Assembly: GCA_033344875.1 (NCBI GenBank)
Contig: JAWPMO010000001.1
Span: 1,885,595-1,949,594, forward strand
Source: Ilumatobacteraceae bacterium
GTDB taxonomy: Bacteria > Actinomycetota > Acidimicrobiia > Acidimicrobiales > Ilumatobacteraceae
Length of the DNA stretch: 64,000 bases
Direction: 5' to 3'
How positions within the stretch are numbered: position 1 is the first letter of the stretch; each line of letters opens with the position of its first letter. A program made the position numbers and the translations under genes. Under the pieces are notes generated by a model that worked only from the letters and a program-made list of their open reading frames with translations, was not told where the DNA came from and made no database searches. This document shows positions 38,945 through 47,110 of the stretch, one piece after another.

Positions 38945-38950
38945 ACACTA
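38945..38950 (-). promoter_or_regulatory. -10 element, minus strand
   Basis: TAGTGT, 7-nt spacer, ATG of the 28-codon upstream ORF. Confidence 0.45.
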
Positions 38951-39010
38951 CAGCGAGGCGTGCTGGTCGGGTGACTCGTCCCACGCCGAATGCCCTCTGA
39001 CCTGGTCTGC

Positions 39011-39016
39011 TACGGT
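39011..39016 (+). promoter_or_regulatory. -10 element of a near-leaderless promoter (2OG oxygenase)
   Basis: TACGGT, 8-nt spacer, ATG at 39025. Confidence 0.5.
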
Positions 39017-39024
39017 CCCGCACG

Positions 39025-39828
39025 ATGGTCGAGTCATTGCAGACGTGCGCGCTCCTCGAGAACGTTCTGGCGGACGATGACCTCGTCGCCTTGAAGCAGG
39101 CGTGTCAGCGAGCGATGCGACGTGACGATCCGATCCCCAGCTACGTGATGCTCGATGATCTCGCCTCCCCCGTCTACCAAAAGGTGCATCGGTGCATCGA
39201 CGAAACGCTCGGGGAACAGGTCTTCTACCTGAACGACTTCTACCTGTACTCGGACGAGTCGTTCGGCGCTCCCTGGCACATGGACACCGAGTTGTTCACG
39301 TTCGCCCGTTGTGTGAACGCTTGGATCCTGCTCTCGCCAGGCGAGATCGAGAGCCCGTTGTCGTTCATCGACGACATGAACGCTGGCGCCGATGTCGACT
39401 TCCATTCGGTCTCGGCGAACGACGAGGATTTCGTGTTCACCAACTATCGGACGCGAAAGCGTCTGACCCGGTCTCGAGACGAGGTCGACGAGCAGCGCGT
39501 CGATGCCCCCACGGTCAAGGCAGGTGACATCTTGCTGATCGATCCGAAGCGGTTCCATCGCACGAAGACCACCGTGCCGAAGCATGCGCTCGTCTTCAAG
39601 TTCCTCCTGAAGGGCGAGAACGGGTTCATGTCGGACTACCAGGTGCCGCCCATGTTCTGGGCCGAGATAGCGATCTTCAAAGACCTGGTGGAGAACAGCG
39701 CCGAGTGGTCGGACGTCTTGGATGGCATCCGCGGGCAGCTCCGGACCGAACACGGTCGGACGGCGCTCAGCGCAGGGTTCTTTCCGGACAGGATCGAGTT
39801 GTACCGGAAGATGGCTGCAACGCTCTGA
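39025..39828 (+). CDS. Fe(II)/2-oxoglutarate-dependent oxygenase-like protein
   Basis: 267 residues with a double-stranded beta-helix core: FYLYSDESFGAPWHMDTELF supplies the HxD iron ligands (about residues 91-93) and LLIDPKRFHRTKTT the distal His. This resembles the phytanoyl-CoA dioxygenase group, which hydroxylates small molecules. In a polysaccharide locus, hydroxylation of an acyl or amino substituent is possible but speculative. The neighbouring decarboxylase/ligase cassette could use its product. Confidence 0.7.
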   Translation: MVESLQTCALLENVLADDDLVALKQACQRAMRRDDPIPSYVMLDDLASPVYQKVHRCIDETLGEQVFYLNDFYLYSDESFGAPWHMDTELFTFARCVNAWILLSPGEIESPLSFIDDMNAGADVDFHSVSANDEDFVFTNYRTRKRLTRSRDEVDEQRVDAPTVKAGDILLIDPKRFHRTKTTVPKHALVFKFLLKGENGFMSDYQVPPMFWAEIAIFKDLVENSAEWSDVLDGIRGQLRTEHGRTALSAGFFPDRIELYRKMAATL

Positions 39829-39881
39829 CGCCGGCGACCCTCAGTGGTGATCGTTCCGAGTCGATCGATTGCTCGTTCGGT

Positions 39882-41189
39882 TCACGGGGCGATCACGCCG
39901 GCCAAACCGTCGTGACCGGTACCTGCCGAACGGATCAGGCGGGCCGTACCACCTTCGACCCAGACTTCGGCCGGCCCCGGGTGGCTGAGGAACCCCATCG
40001 GGCTCGCACTGCGACCGTAGGCACCCGATTGGAGTACCGCGATCACGTCGCCGGGTTGCACCTCCGGAATGGTGAGATCGCGGGCGAGTGTGTCGAGCGG
40101 GGTGCACAGCGGCCCGACGAGTTGGGCCGGCGGTGCGTCCGCTGCGAGGAGGTGATCGGCAGCGACGATCGGGTAGTTCCGCTTGATCACCTGCCCGAGA
40201 TTGCCGGACGCGGCCAGATGATGGTGCATGCCGCCGTCGATGATCACGAATGTGGAGCCGCGCGACTGCTTCACGTCGCGGACCGTCGCCAGGTAGACAC
40301 CTGCTTCCCCGGCGAGGAAGCGGCCGGGCTCGACGAGGAACTGGGTCTCGGCGAGCGCCGCCGGCCGGTCGGCCATCAACGCCGTCACACCGACCCGTAG
40401 CGCCTCGAGATCCAGCTGCCGGTCACGGTCGAAGTACGGGATGCCGAGGCCACCGCCGAAGTCGACGGTGCTGAGCGGCCGGCCGATCAGATCACCGACC
40501 CGTACCGCGACCTCGATCGCTTTGCGGTATTGGGCGATGAGGACGTCCGCCGAGAGTATCTGGGTGCCGGCGAACAGGTGGACGCCGACGAGTTCGATGC
40601 CCGGCAATTTTTCGAGTGCGGCGACGACGTGGTCGAGTTCTTCTTCGTCCACGCCGAACGGTGCGGGCTGCCCACCCATCCGCATCGCTCCGCCCTGGGC
40701 TTCGCTGTCGGGATTGACGCGGACTGCAACTCTGGTCGTCACGCCGCGCTCGGTGGCGAGCGCTGAGAGCCGTTCCGCTTCGAGGAGGGATTCGACATGG
40801 ATCTCGGCGATCCCATGGTCGATCGCAGCGGCGAGTTCCTCGGGGGCCTTGCCCGGTCCGGCGAACAACGTCTTCGCCGGATCCCCGCCCGCGGCGATCA
40901 CGGTGTTCAGCTCGCCGGCCGAGGCGATCTCCAAGCGGGCACCGAAGGAGACGAGGCGCTCGACGACAGCGGGGTGTGGGTTCGCCTTGATCGAATAGCA
41001 GATGTCGATCTCGTTCGGCAGTGCGTTGCGCAACGCCAGCCAACTGCGCTCCAGACCCGCTGCGGAGTAGGCATAGATGGGGCTCCCGAATTCACGGACC
41101 AGATCCGAGGCGCTGACACCGTCGAGTACGAGTTGGTCCGACGAGCCGGGGAAGCATCGTGCGACGAGGGCTGCGGTTCGTTCGTTCAT
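39882..41189 (-). CDS. PLP-dependent decarboxylase, LysA/exosortase-associated type
   Basis: 435-residue fold-type III decarboxylase. The PLP lysine is in CYSIKANPHP (about residue 68), with EIASAGEL, VDFGGGLGIPYF, LVEPGRFL and the C-terminal GAYGRSASPMGFLSHP. Family members decarboxylate diaminopimelate, ornithine or related amino acids. The closest pattern I know is the decarboxylase that accompanies AMP ligases in exosortase A loci. The start overlaps the ligase stop (ATGA). Free diaminopimelate decarboxylase activity is less likely given the context. Confidence 0.85.
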   Translation of the reverse strand: MNERTAALVARCFPGSSDQLVLDGVSASDLVREFGSPIYAYSAAGLERSWLALRNALPNEIDICYSIKANPHPAVVERLVSFGARLEIASAGELNTVIAAGGDPAKTLFAGPGKAPEELAAAIDHGIAEIHVESLLEAERLSALATERGVTTRVAVRVNPDSEAQGGAMRMGGQPAPFGVDEEELDHVVAALEKLPGIELVGVHLFAGTQILSADVLIAQYRKAIEVAVRVGDLIGRPLSTVDFGGGLGIPYFDRDRQLDLEALRVGVTALMADRPAALAETQFLVEPGRFLAGEAGVYLATVRDVKQSRGSTFVIIDGGMHHHLAASGNLGQVIKRNYPIVAADHLLAADAPPAQLVGPLCTPLDTLARDLTIPEVQPGDVIAVLQSGAYGRSASPMGFLSHPGPAEVWVEGGTARLIRSAGTGHDGLAGVIAP

Positions 41190-42763
41190 GACGTCTCCTC
41201 GGCTCTGGCCTTGAGCTCCGGATAGTTGACCTTGCCGGTGGAGGTCTGCGGCAGGCTCGAGACGACTCGAACACTACGGGGCACCATGTGCGGCGGGCGA
41301 TGAGCGGCCACGTGCGCGATGATCTCGGCTTCGACCACGTCGGCTGACGGAGCGGCGACGACGAACAGCACGATCGTCTGCCCGAGCGCATCGTCGGAGG
41401 CACCGACGGCCGCGGCAGCCGAGACGGCGTCGTGGGACAGGGCGACCGACTCGACCTCGGTCGGGCTGACCCGGTAACCCGACGTCTTGATCATCGCGTC
41501 GCCTCGTCCGACGAAGTAGAGAAAGCCTTCGTCGTCGGTTCGCACCAGATCGCCCGAGAAGCACACGAGCTCCTGGGCCGTCGGCGAGTTCTCGCCGTCG
41601 TCGAGCGTGCGGAGCCGTTGTGCCGTGAGATCGGGACGACCCCAGTAGCCCAGCGAGACCGTCGGGCCGCGATGGACCAACTCGCCGACCTCCCCGGGGT
41701 CACAACGTGTACCGTCGGGGCGGAGCACGAGGATCTCGGTGTTCGGGATCGCCTTGCCCATCGAATCGGGGCGTCGGTCGAGTTCCGCCGGGTCCAGGTA
41801 GGTCGAGCGGAATGCCTCGGTCAGTCCGTACATCAGGAAGATCTGGGTGTGAGGCAGGGCTTGTCGGAGCTGTTCGAGGATCGACGCCGGCATGTGTCCA
41901 CCCGTGTTGGTGATGTACCGCAAGCTCGACATGTCGCTCTGGACGAGTCCTGATCGCGGATGCACGAGGAGGTGCCACAGCGTGGGGACGCCGGCGAGCG
42001 CAGTGACCCGCTCGCTTTCGATCGCGTTGACGATCTCGCGCCCGAACGTGAACGACATCGGGAGAATGGTCGCACCTTGATCGAACGCGGTGATCAATTG
42101 GTTCAATCCGGCATCGAAGCTGAAGGGGAGCACGCCGAGGATCCGGTCGTCGGACCGAATGCCGAGATAGTCGGACACGATCGCCGATCCGGCGAGGACC
42201 TGTTCGTGGCTGATCATGACGCCCTTTGGCCTGCCCGTCGACCCGGAGGTGTACATCAGCCCGGCAAGGTCGCGGCCGATCGCGACGTCTGTGAGTGAGC
42301 TCGCGGTGTGCGCCGCGACCTCGTCGAGGTCGACGGCCGGTAGCGCTGCGCTGAAGGCCGCGGCCGAACCATCACACATGACGATGGAGGACAGTGGCGT
42401 CAGGTCGACGTCTGCTTCGATGAGGGAGGTGAGCCGCTCGCGCACGGTGATGAGGACCGACATGCCGCAGTCGGCGATGATGTGGCCGACCTGATCCGGG
42501 AAGAGCCCGACATGGATCGGGACGAATACTCCGCCCGCTTCACTCGCAGCAAAGATCGAGATCGCCTGGTCGATCCCTGCTTCCAGCAGCACACCGACGC
42601 GACCGCCGCGTCGGAGGCCTGCGGAGCGCAGGCCACTCGCCAACGCGGTACAGGCGGTGGCCGCTTCGCCGTACGTTCGGCGCTCCGACCCCGCAACGAT
42701 GGCTTCCTGAGAGTGATCGCGTGCAGCGCTGGCCTGCAGCAGATGATGCAGCAGGTAGTTCAT
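41186..42763 (-). CDS. AMP-forming acyl-CoA/acyl-ACP ligase
   Basis: About 525 residues of the ANL superfamily. MYTSGSTGRPKGVMISH is the P-loop-like A3 motif, MYGLTEAFRSTYLDP is A5, SGDLVRTDDEGFLYFVGRGDAMIKTSGYRVSP is A7-A8, and the C-terminal catalytic Lys is in TSTGKVNYPEL. It probably activates an amino or fatty acid and loads it onto the adjacent carrier protein. Start chosen at the ATG at 42763; a GTG at 42775 is also possible. Confidence 0.88.
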   Translation of the reverse strand: MNYLLHHLLQASAARDHSQEAIVAGSERRTYGEAATACTALASGLRSAGLRRGGRVGVLLEAGIDQAISIFAASEAGGVFVPIHVGLFPDQVGHIIADCGMSVLITVRERLTSLIEADVDLTPLSSIVMCDGSAAAFSAALPAVDLDEVAAHTASSLTDVAIGRDLAGLMYTSGSTGRPKGVMISHEQVLAGSAIVSDYLGIRSDDRILGVLPFSFDAGLNQLITAFDQGATILPMSFTFGREIVNAIESERVTALAGVPTLWHLLVHPRSGLVQSDMSSLRYITNTGGHMPASILEQLRQALPHTQIFLMYGLTEAFRSTYLDPAELDRRPDSMGKAIPNTEILVLRPDGTRCDPGEVGELVHRGPTVSLGYWGRPDLTAQRLRTLDDGENSPTAQELVCFSGDLVRTDDEGFLYFVGRGDAMIKTSGYRVSPTEVESVALSHDAVSAAAAVGASDDALGQTIVLFVVAAPSADVVEAEIIAHVAAHRPPHMVPRSVRVVSSLPQTSTGKVNYPELKARAEETS

Positions 42764-42780
42764 GCGGCGGGGCACGTCAC

Positions 42781-43074
42781 CTACGAACGCTTGCTGTCGA
42801 CGAGTTGCGAGATGGAGTCCACCGTCTCGAAGTGCTCGGCGGTCAACTCGTCGTCGTCGATCATGATGTCGAACTTCTCCTCGACGAACATCACGATGTC
42901 GAGCATGCCGAGGGAGTCGACAGCGCCGGACTCGAGGAGCGAGTCGCCGGTGGCGAGATCGTCGGGCAGTGCTGGGAAGCGTTGCGTCACGAACGAGGTG
43001 ACAACGGCAGTCGTCGACGCGTCATCTGGCGTCGTCGAGTCCGGGTCGGTCATGTCGGGCGATGGGTGATTCAT
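42781..43074 (-). CDS. Acyl carrier protein
   Basis: 97 residues; a Pro/Thr/Asp-rich N-terminus precedes a carrier domain with the phosphopantetheine Ser in ESGAVDSLGMLDIV (about Ser 54) and FVEEKFDIMIDDDELTAEHF. A dedicated ACP next to a ligase and a decarboxylase indicates a tethered acyl or aminoacyl intermediate. The ATG at 43074 overlaps the preceding gene's stop (ATGA); a second ATG lies at 43053. Confidence 0.9.
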   Translation of the reverse strand: MNHPSPDMTDPDSTTPDDASTTAVVTSFVTQRFPALPDDLATGDSLLESGAVDSLGMLDIVMFVEEKFDIMIDDDELTAEHFETVDSISQLVDSKRS

Positions 43075-44042
43075 TCTGTCCTCCGTGTGACCAATCGGCC
43101 GGCGGCTCTCTTCACTTGACGCATTCTCCACAGCGCGATCTGAACGGCCTGCCGAGCCTGGTAGGCGCGGGTGGGGGGCAGGCTCTTCGGAACGGTCGTG
43201 ATGTCGAGCAACATCACCTCGGAGTAGAGGTTGTCGATCTGCTCGGGGTTGAGGTTGCCGGGATTGGCGACGAGTGCGACGGTCCGATCCGGGAGTAGCC
43301 GTGCGCAGGTGGCTCCACGTGACCAGGTGAAACGATTGCCGGCGAAGACGGTGCTCACACCCTCGGTCGTCTGCATCGTCGCCACGATCCCGTCGGCATG
43401 CTCGACGAAGAGTTCTGGATTGCTGACGTGGTCGATACGGAGGTACGGGCGTCGGTGGATGGTGCTCTTGCTCGCGACGATCAGGCAGGCGGCGTCGCCG
43501 TCTCTTGCGACGTACCACCGGCACGTCGGGATCCACTGGTGATCGCTGACGATCTGCCGTTCGGTGGGGCCGAGCGCCCCGAGGACTCCGAGATGGCCCG
43601 GCGTGACGGTGAGTGTCGACGACTGTTTGGTCTCCGGTTCGAACAGGCGTGTCGATGTTTCCAGTTCCTGGAAGCCGAGCCGTAGCGAGATGCGTTCGGC
43701 CTCGACGGACGGGCTGAAGTCGGTCACGACGTGACCGTCGAGCCGGAGCGGAGGTCGCATCATCGCCAGGCTCGATCCACGGTGCTCGGGCTCGACATAC
43801 CACGTGGTCAAGTTGCAGAAGCGAAAAGGTTCCCCATCGATGTGACGGTCGACGGTGACTGCACCGAGAAACCCGACGGCTCGATCATCTTCGTGCAGGA
43901 TCCAACCGGGTGACGTCTCCGGATCGGACCAGGGCGGCGCGAGGAGGCCGACCACCTCGCTCGCGCTGAATCCGAACAGGTCCCCGATGAGATCGTGGAC
44001 GAGATCGAACGTGGATGCGTCAATAGAAACAAGGTCAGGCAT
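43071..44042 (-). CDS. GNAT-like acyltransferase upstream of the ACP
   Basis: 323 residues. The first half has SPGWILHEDDRAVGFLGAV, CNLTTWYVEPEHRGSSLAMM and SVEAERISLRLGFQELE, the strand/loop order of GNAT enzymes; the second half is less clear. GAGGGG lies before the ATG. Coupling to the ACP suggests it takes its acyl group from that carrier, the role played by the acyltransferases of exosortase-type cassettes. This last point is inference. Confidence 0.7.
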   Translation of the reverse strand: MPDLVSIDASTFDLVHDLIGDLFGFSASEVVGLLAPPWSDPETSPGWILHEDDRAVGFLGAVTVDRHIDGEPFRFCNLTTWYVEPEHRGSSLAMMRPPLRLDGHVVTDFSPSVEAERISLRLGFQELETSTRLFEPETKQSSTLTVTPGHLGVLGALGPTERQIVSDHQWIPTCRWYVARDGDAACLIVASKSTIHRRPYLRIDHVSNPELFVEHADGIVATMQTTEGVSTVFAGNRFTWSRGATCARLLPDRTVALVANPGNLNPEQIDNLYSEVMLLDITTVPKSLPPTRAYQARQAVQIALWRMRQVKRAAGRLVTRRTE

Positions 44043-44242
44043 GGTGGGTCCCCTCGCTCGGCGGTCGTGATTGTTGAAACCAGACCGAGGGCCGTGGCGA
44101 CGGGAACCATCGAGCGAGCACTGGATGAAACCTGCTCGCTGTCAGTACATCGCTTCGGTCGAACCGTACTCGCACAACATGTCTGACGCAATCAGAATCG
44201 GCCTCCTGTACCGGTGTTCTCAGGGGTCGGGGTCGGCTTAGT

Positions 44243-44248
44243 TACGCT
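44243..44248 (+). promoter_or_regulatory. -10 element of a leaderless promoter (GT2)
   Basis: TACGCT, 6-nt spacer, ATG at 44255. Confidence 0.6.
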
Positions 44249-44254
44249 GACGGG

Positions 44255-45235
44255 ATGGCCCCCCGCCTCTCGGTCACGATCCTCAACTACAACTACGGTC
44301 ACTATCTCGCAGAATGCATCGACTCGATCCTCGCCCAGACCTTCGAGGACTTCGAATTGTTCGTCATCGACGACTGCTCATCGGACGGATCGGTCGAGCT
44401 GATCACGAGCTACTCGGACCCGCGGGTCCGCCCGATCATCCACGAGCAGAATCTCGGATTCCTCGGATCGTTGGTCCAGGGCACCGAGGAGTTGTCGACC
44501 GGTGAGTATGTGGCCGTGGTCTCCGCCGACGACTTCGTCGTCCGTCCCGATGCGTTCGAGCGTCAGGTCGCGATGCTCGACGAGCACCCAGATGTCGGCT
44601 ATTGCTTCACCGGGTTCGAGATCATCCGGCCCGGGGAGAGCACACAGCACGCCTCGTTCGAACACGACACCGTGCTCGGACCAGAGGCCGCGTTCGACGA
44701 GATACTGATGGCACGCGGGGTGTGGCCGGCGCACTCCGGAACGGTGATTCGTCGCTCGTCCTACGATGCGGTCGGTGGGTATCGCCGAGACATCTCGATG
44801 CCGGTTGATCTCGCCCTGTGGTTCGACCTGAGCCGGACGGGTGGGCTGGCCTACGCCGCAGTTTGTGGGCATTCGTGGCGGCTCCACGGTGACCAGATGA
44901 CGACGTCCAAGACGCAGCTGAACCTGCGCGAGATCGCCCAGGTCGTCACCGAGGCCTGCGAGCAAGGTGAGCGGGCTGGGTTCGGGACCGGAGGACTCAC
45001 ACGGCGCGCGATCGGAGCACACTTCGGAGCGTTCGCCGTGACCGAGGCCTACGGGGGGTCCCGACGCGAAGCTCTTCGCCGGTGTTGGGCGGCGGTTCGG
45101 GAATGCCCGGTGCCTGCGCTCACGTCGAAGCGGATCTGGGTCGCATGCGTTCGCGCGCTCCTCGGTGAGCGCTTGACGGGGGCGATCGCAGGAGTGCTGC
45201 GCGTTCCTCGCAGCATCGCCCGGAGTTCGAGCTGA
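44255..45235 (+). CDS. Family 2 glycosyltransferase
   Basis: 326 residues. LSVTILNYNYGHYLAECIDSIL, FVIDDCSSDGSVELI, SADDFVVRPDAFERQ and GGYRRDISMPVDLALWFDL are the usual GT-A elements, arranged as in the gene at 30109-31146. The last 60 residues form an Arg/Ala-rich helical tail. Isolated between minus-strand genes, it has its own promoter. Confidence 0.9.
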   Translation: MAPRLSVTILNYNYGHYLAECIDSILAQTFEDFELFVIDDCSSDGSVELITSYSDPRVRPIIHEQNLGFLGSLVQGTEELSTGEYVAVVSADDFVVRPDAFERQVAMLDEHPDVGYCFTGFEIIRPGESTQHASFEHDTVLGPEAAFDEILMARGVWPAHSGTVIRRSSYDAVGGYRRDISMPVDLALWFDLSRTGGLAYAAVCGHSWRLHGDQMTTSKTQLNLREIAQVVTEACEQGERAGFGTGGLTRRAIGAHFGAFAVTEAYGGSRREALRRCWAAVRECPVPALTSKRIWVACVRALLGERLTGAIAGVLRVPRSIARSSS

Positions 45236-45244
45236 CCGGTCGAG

Positions 45245-46033
45245 TCAGCTCCACTCCTCCCAGCGGTCATAGGCGCCGTGCAGCGCAGCCGTGAAGCGGC
45301 GATCGCTGTCGACCGACGTGATAAACGTTCGAGGAATCGTCCCGGCCGGACGTTTGTCTTCCGACTGGGCGTACACGTGGTGGTAGCCGGCGGAGTGGGC
45401 CATCGCCGTCAGTTCGTCGCTCCAGGTCGCAGCGACACCGAACGGGATCGCGAACGAGTCGACCACCGTGCCCAGTTCCTCGCTGATGCGTCGGCCGGAC
45501 TCCACCATCTCGCGGCGAGCATCGTCGTCGGTGATGCTGCTGAAGTCGGGGTGGCTCAGCGAGTGGCTGCCGATCTCCACCCCGGCGTCCGCGAGTTCGC
45601 GGACGCCCGACCAGCTGAGGGTCTTGTCGCGTTGCCACTGGTGGTCGTGGTCGAGCCACGACGTCACCACGAAACATGTGGCGGGTACGTCGAATTCGTG
45701 CAGGATCGGAACCGCTGTCTCGAGGACGCTGCGAAGACCGTCGTCGAAGGTGATCGCCAGATCCTTCGCTGAGCCGCCGCCAGTCGCCGCGTCGGCAGCG
45801 GGCACGAATCGATGACCCTGCGACAGCGCCAGGTCGAGCTGCCGGCGGAATCGATCGGCGGTGACGTCGTTGACGCCGTATTCGGGTTGGCCCACCGAGT
45901 GGTAGCAGAGGATCCTGGTCCGTGCTGATGGCTCGCCGGGGCGGAGCGCGAGCGCTGTCCGCTCAGCCAGGAGCCGTGCGTGTGCAACACGTTCCCGCGT
46001 GATGCCCAGGCGTCGCCGGAGTTGGGTGATCAT
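45245..46033 (-). CDS. Polysaccharide deacetylase (NodB domain)
   Basis: 262 residues. RILCYHSVG, the catalytic TFDDGLRSV (about residues 94-102), SWLDHDHQW and the metal-binding SHSLSHPDF (about 157) are canonical for carbohydrate esterase family 4. There is no clear signal peptide; the N-terminal helix may be peripheral. Likely N-deacetylates GlcNAc-type residues of the polymer or precursor. GAGG lies 8 nt before the ATG. Confidence 0.92.
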   Translation of the reverse strand: MITQLRRRLGITRERVAHARLLAERTALALRPGEPSARTRILCYHSVGQPEYGVNDVTADRFRRQLDLALSQGHRFVPAADAATGGGSAKDLAITFDDGLRSVLETAVPILHEFDVPATCFVVTSWLDHDHQWQRDKTLSWSGVRELADAGVEIGSHSLSHPDFSSITDDDARREMVESGRRISEELGTVVDSFAIPFGVAATWSDELTAMAHSAGYHHVYAQSEDKRPAGTIPRTFITSVDSDRRFTAALHGAYDRWEEWS

Positions 46034-46076
46034 GGCGCCATCCTCGCGCGTGTCCGATCGGTGATCGGGCTGACGG

Positions 46077-47102
46077 TCATGTTGCGTCGGTTCCCATCAG
46101 GGTGTCGGCGATCTCTCGCGCGGTGTCGGCGTCGTCGGCCCAGTGAACATTCGGGAACCGCTGGGTCGAGTAGTCGAACACAGCACGATTCTTGCCGAAC
46201 TTGTCCGGGAGGAGCACCACCTGCTGGCCGATCATCACAGCGAGCACGTGGGGATGCATCCGGTCGGTCACGAGCACGTGCCGAGTGCTCAGAACGTCGA
46301 CGCCGTAGTCGACGAGACGACTTGATGCCCAGCCGTATCCACGACTGATCGAGGCATTGACGAGGCGTCCCAACCGCCCGCCGACCGAGCGACTCCCACG
46401 GAGACGCGACAGCAGCCCCGTGGTGCGGAGCGCGAGATACGTGGTTCGATGGATCGGCTCGTAGATCTCCGGCCAGTCGAAGGTCTCGATGCTCGGGCCG
46501 TCCGCGGCGAGACGCTCGGCATCGTTGCGGGCGAGCCACCCGATACCGGATTCGCCGATCTTCGACTCGCGTGCGCCGAGCCGGAACGCCGAATCGTGTG
46601 AGAGACGGACCTGCACCTCTCCGTCGTAGAGCGACTCGAGTTGTTCAGCACTGCTCGGATCTCGAGCGAGGATCGAGACGTCGGGGTGGCCGTCGAAGAC
46701 GTGACGAGCGGCTTCCCGATCATCGTCGTCGATGAACAACGTCGTCGACGTGAGTTGCACGATCCGGTTCTGCGGGCACTCTGCCGCGACCCGCCGCTTG
46801 GCCTCTCGATGATCCGGCCACAGGCTCGACATCGTCACCCCACCGAGGAACAGCACCGGATCGTCTCCGATCGCGCGGCGCATCGCGGGGATGTCGAGGT
46901 TCCCGGCATGGGCCGAGTAGCCGACCCGGACATCTCGCTCGGCGAGGTAGCGGGTGATCGCCAGCCACATCATGTGGTTCCCGACGTTCCCGTCGAACGG
47001 GAACATCAGCAACGCCACCGACTTCGGCCGACCGATGACCTCATCCAGATCGGCGTCGATGCTGCGGCGCATCTCCTCGAGTTGGGGCCGTGTCGAGACC
47101 AC
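46077..47102 (-). CDS. Polysaccharide pyruvyl transferase family protein
   Basis: 341 residues from a GTG 8 nt after the aminotransferase stop, with GAGG 6 nt upstream. Typical features are LLMFPFDGNVGNHMMWLA, the FLGGVTMSS segment, SILARDPSSAEQL and the C-terminal VVLLPDKFGKNRAVFDYS. Members such as CsaB, GumL and ExoV add pyruvyl ketals from phosphoenolpyruvate. The upstream open frame is not protein-like, which supports the GTG. Confidence 0.85.
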   Translation of the reverse strand: MVSTRPQLEEMRRSIDADLDEVIGRPKSVALLMFPFDGNVGNHMMWLAITRYLAERDVRVGYSAHAGNLDIPAMRRAIGDDPVLFLGGVTMSSLWPDHREAKRRVAAECPQNRIVQLTSTTLFIDDDDREAARHVFDGHPDVSILARDPSSAEQLESLYDGEVQVRLSHDSAFRLGARESKIGESGIGWLARNDAERLAADGPSIETFDWPEIYEPIHRTTYLALRTTGLLSRLRGSRSVGGRLGRLVNASISRGYGWASSRLVDYGVDVLSTRHVLVTDRMHPHVLAVMIGQQVVLLPDKFGKNRAVFDYSTQRFPNVHWADDADTAREIADTLMGTDAT

Positions 47103-47110
47103 CGGTCGCC

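Noticed and set aside
39882-41189. Plain diaminopimelate decarboxylase (lysA)
   Set aside because: The fold fits, but overlap with an AMP ligase and ACP and the absence of lysine genes make a pathway-specific decarboxylase more likely.
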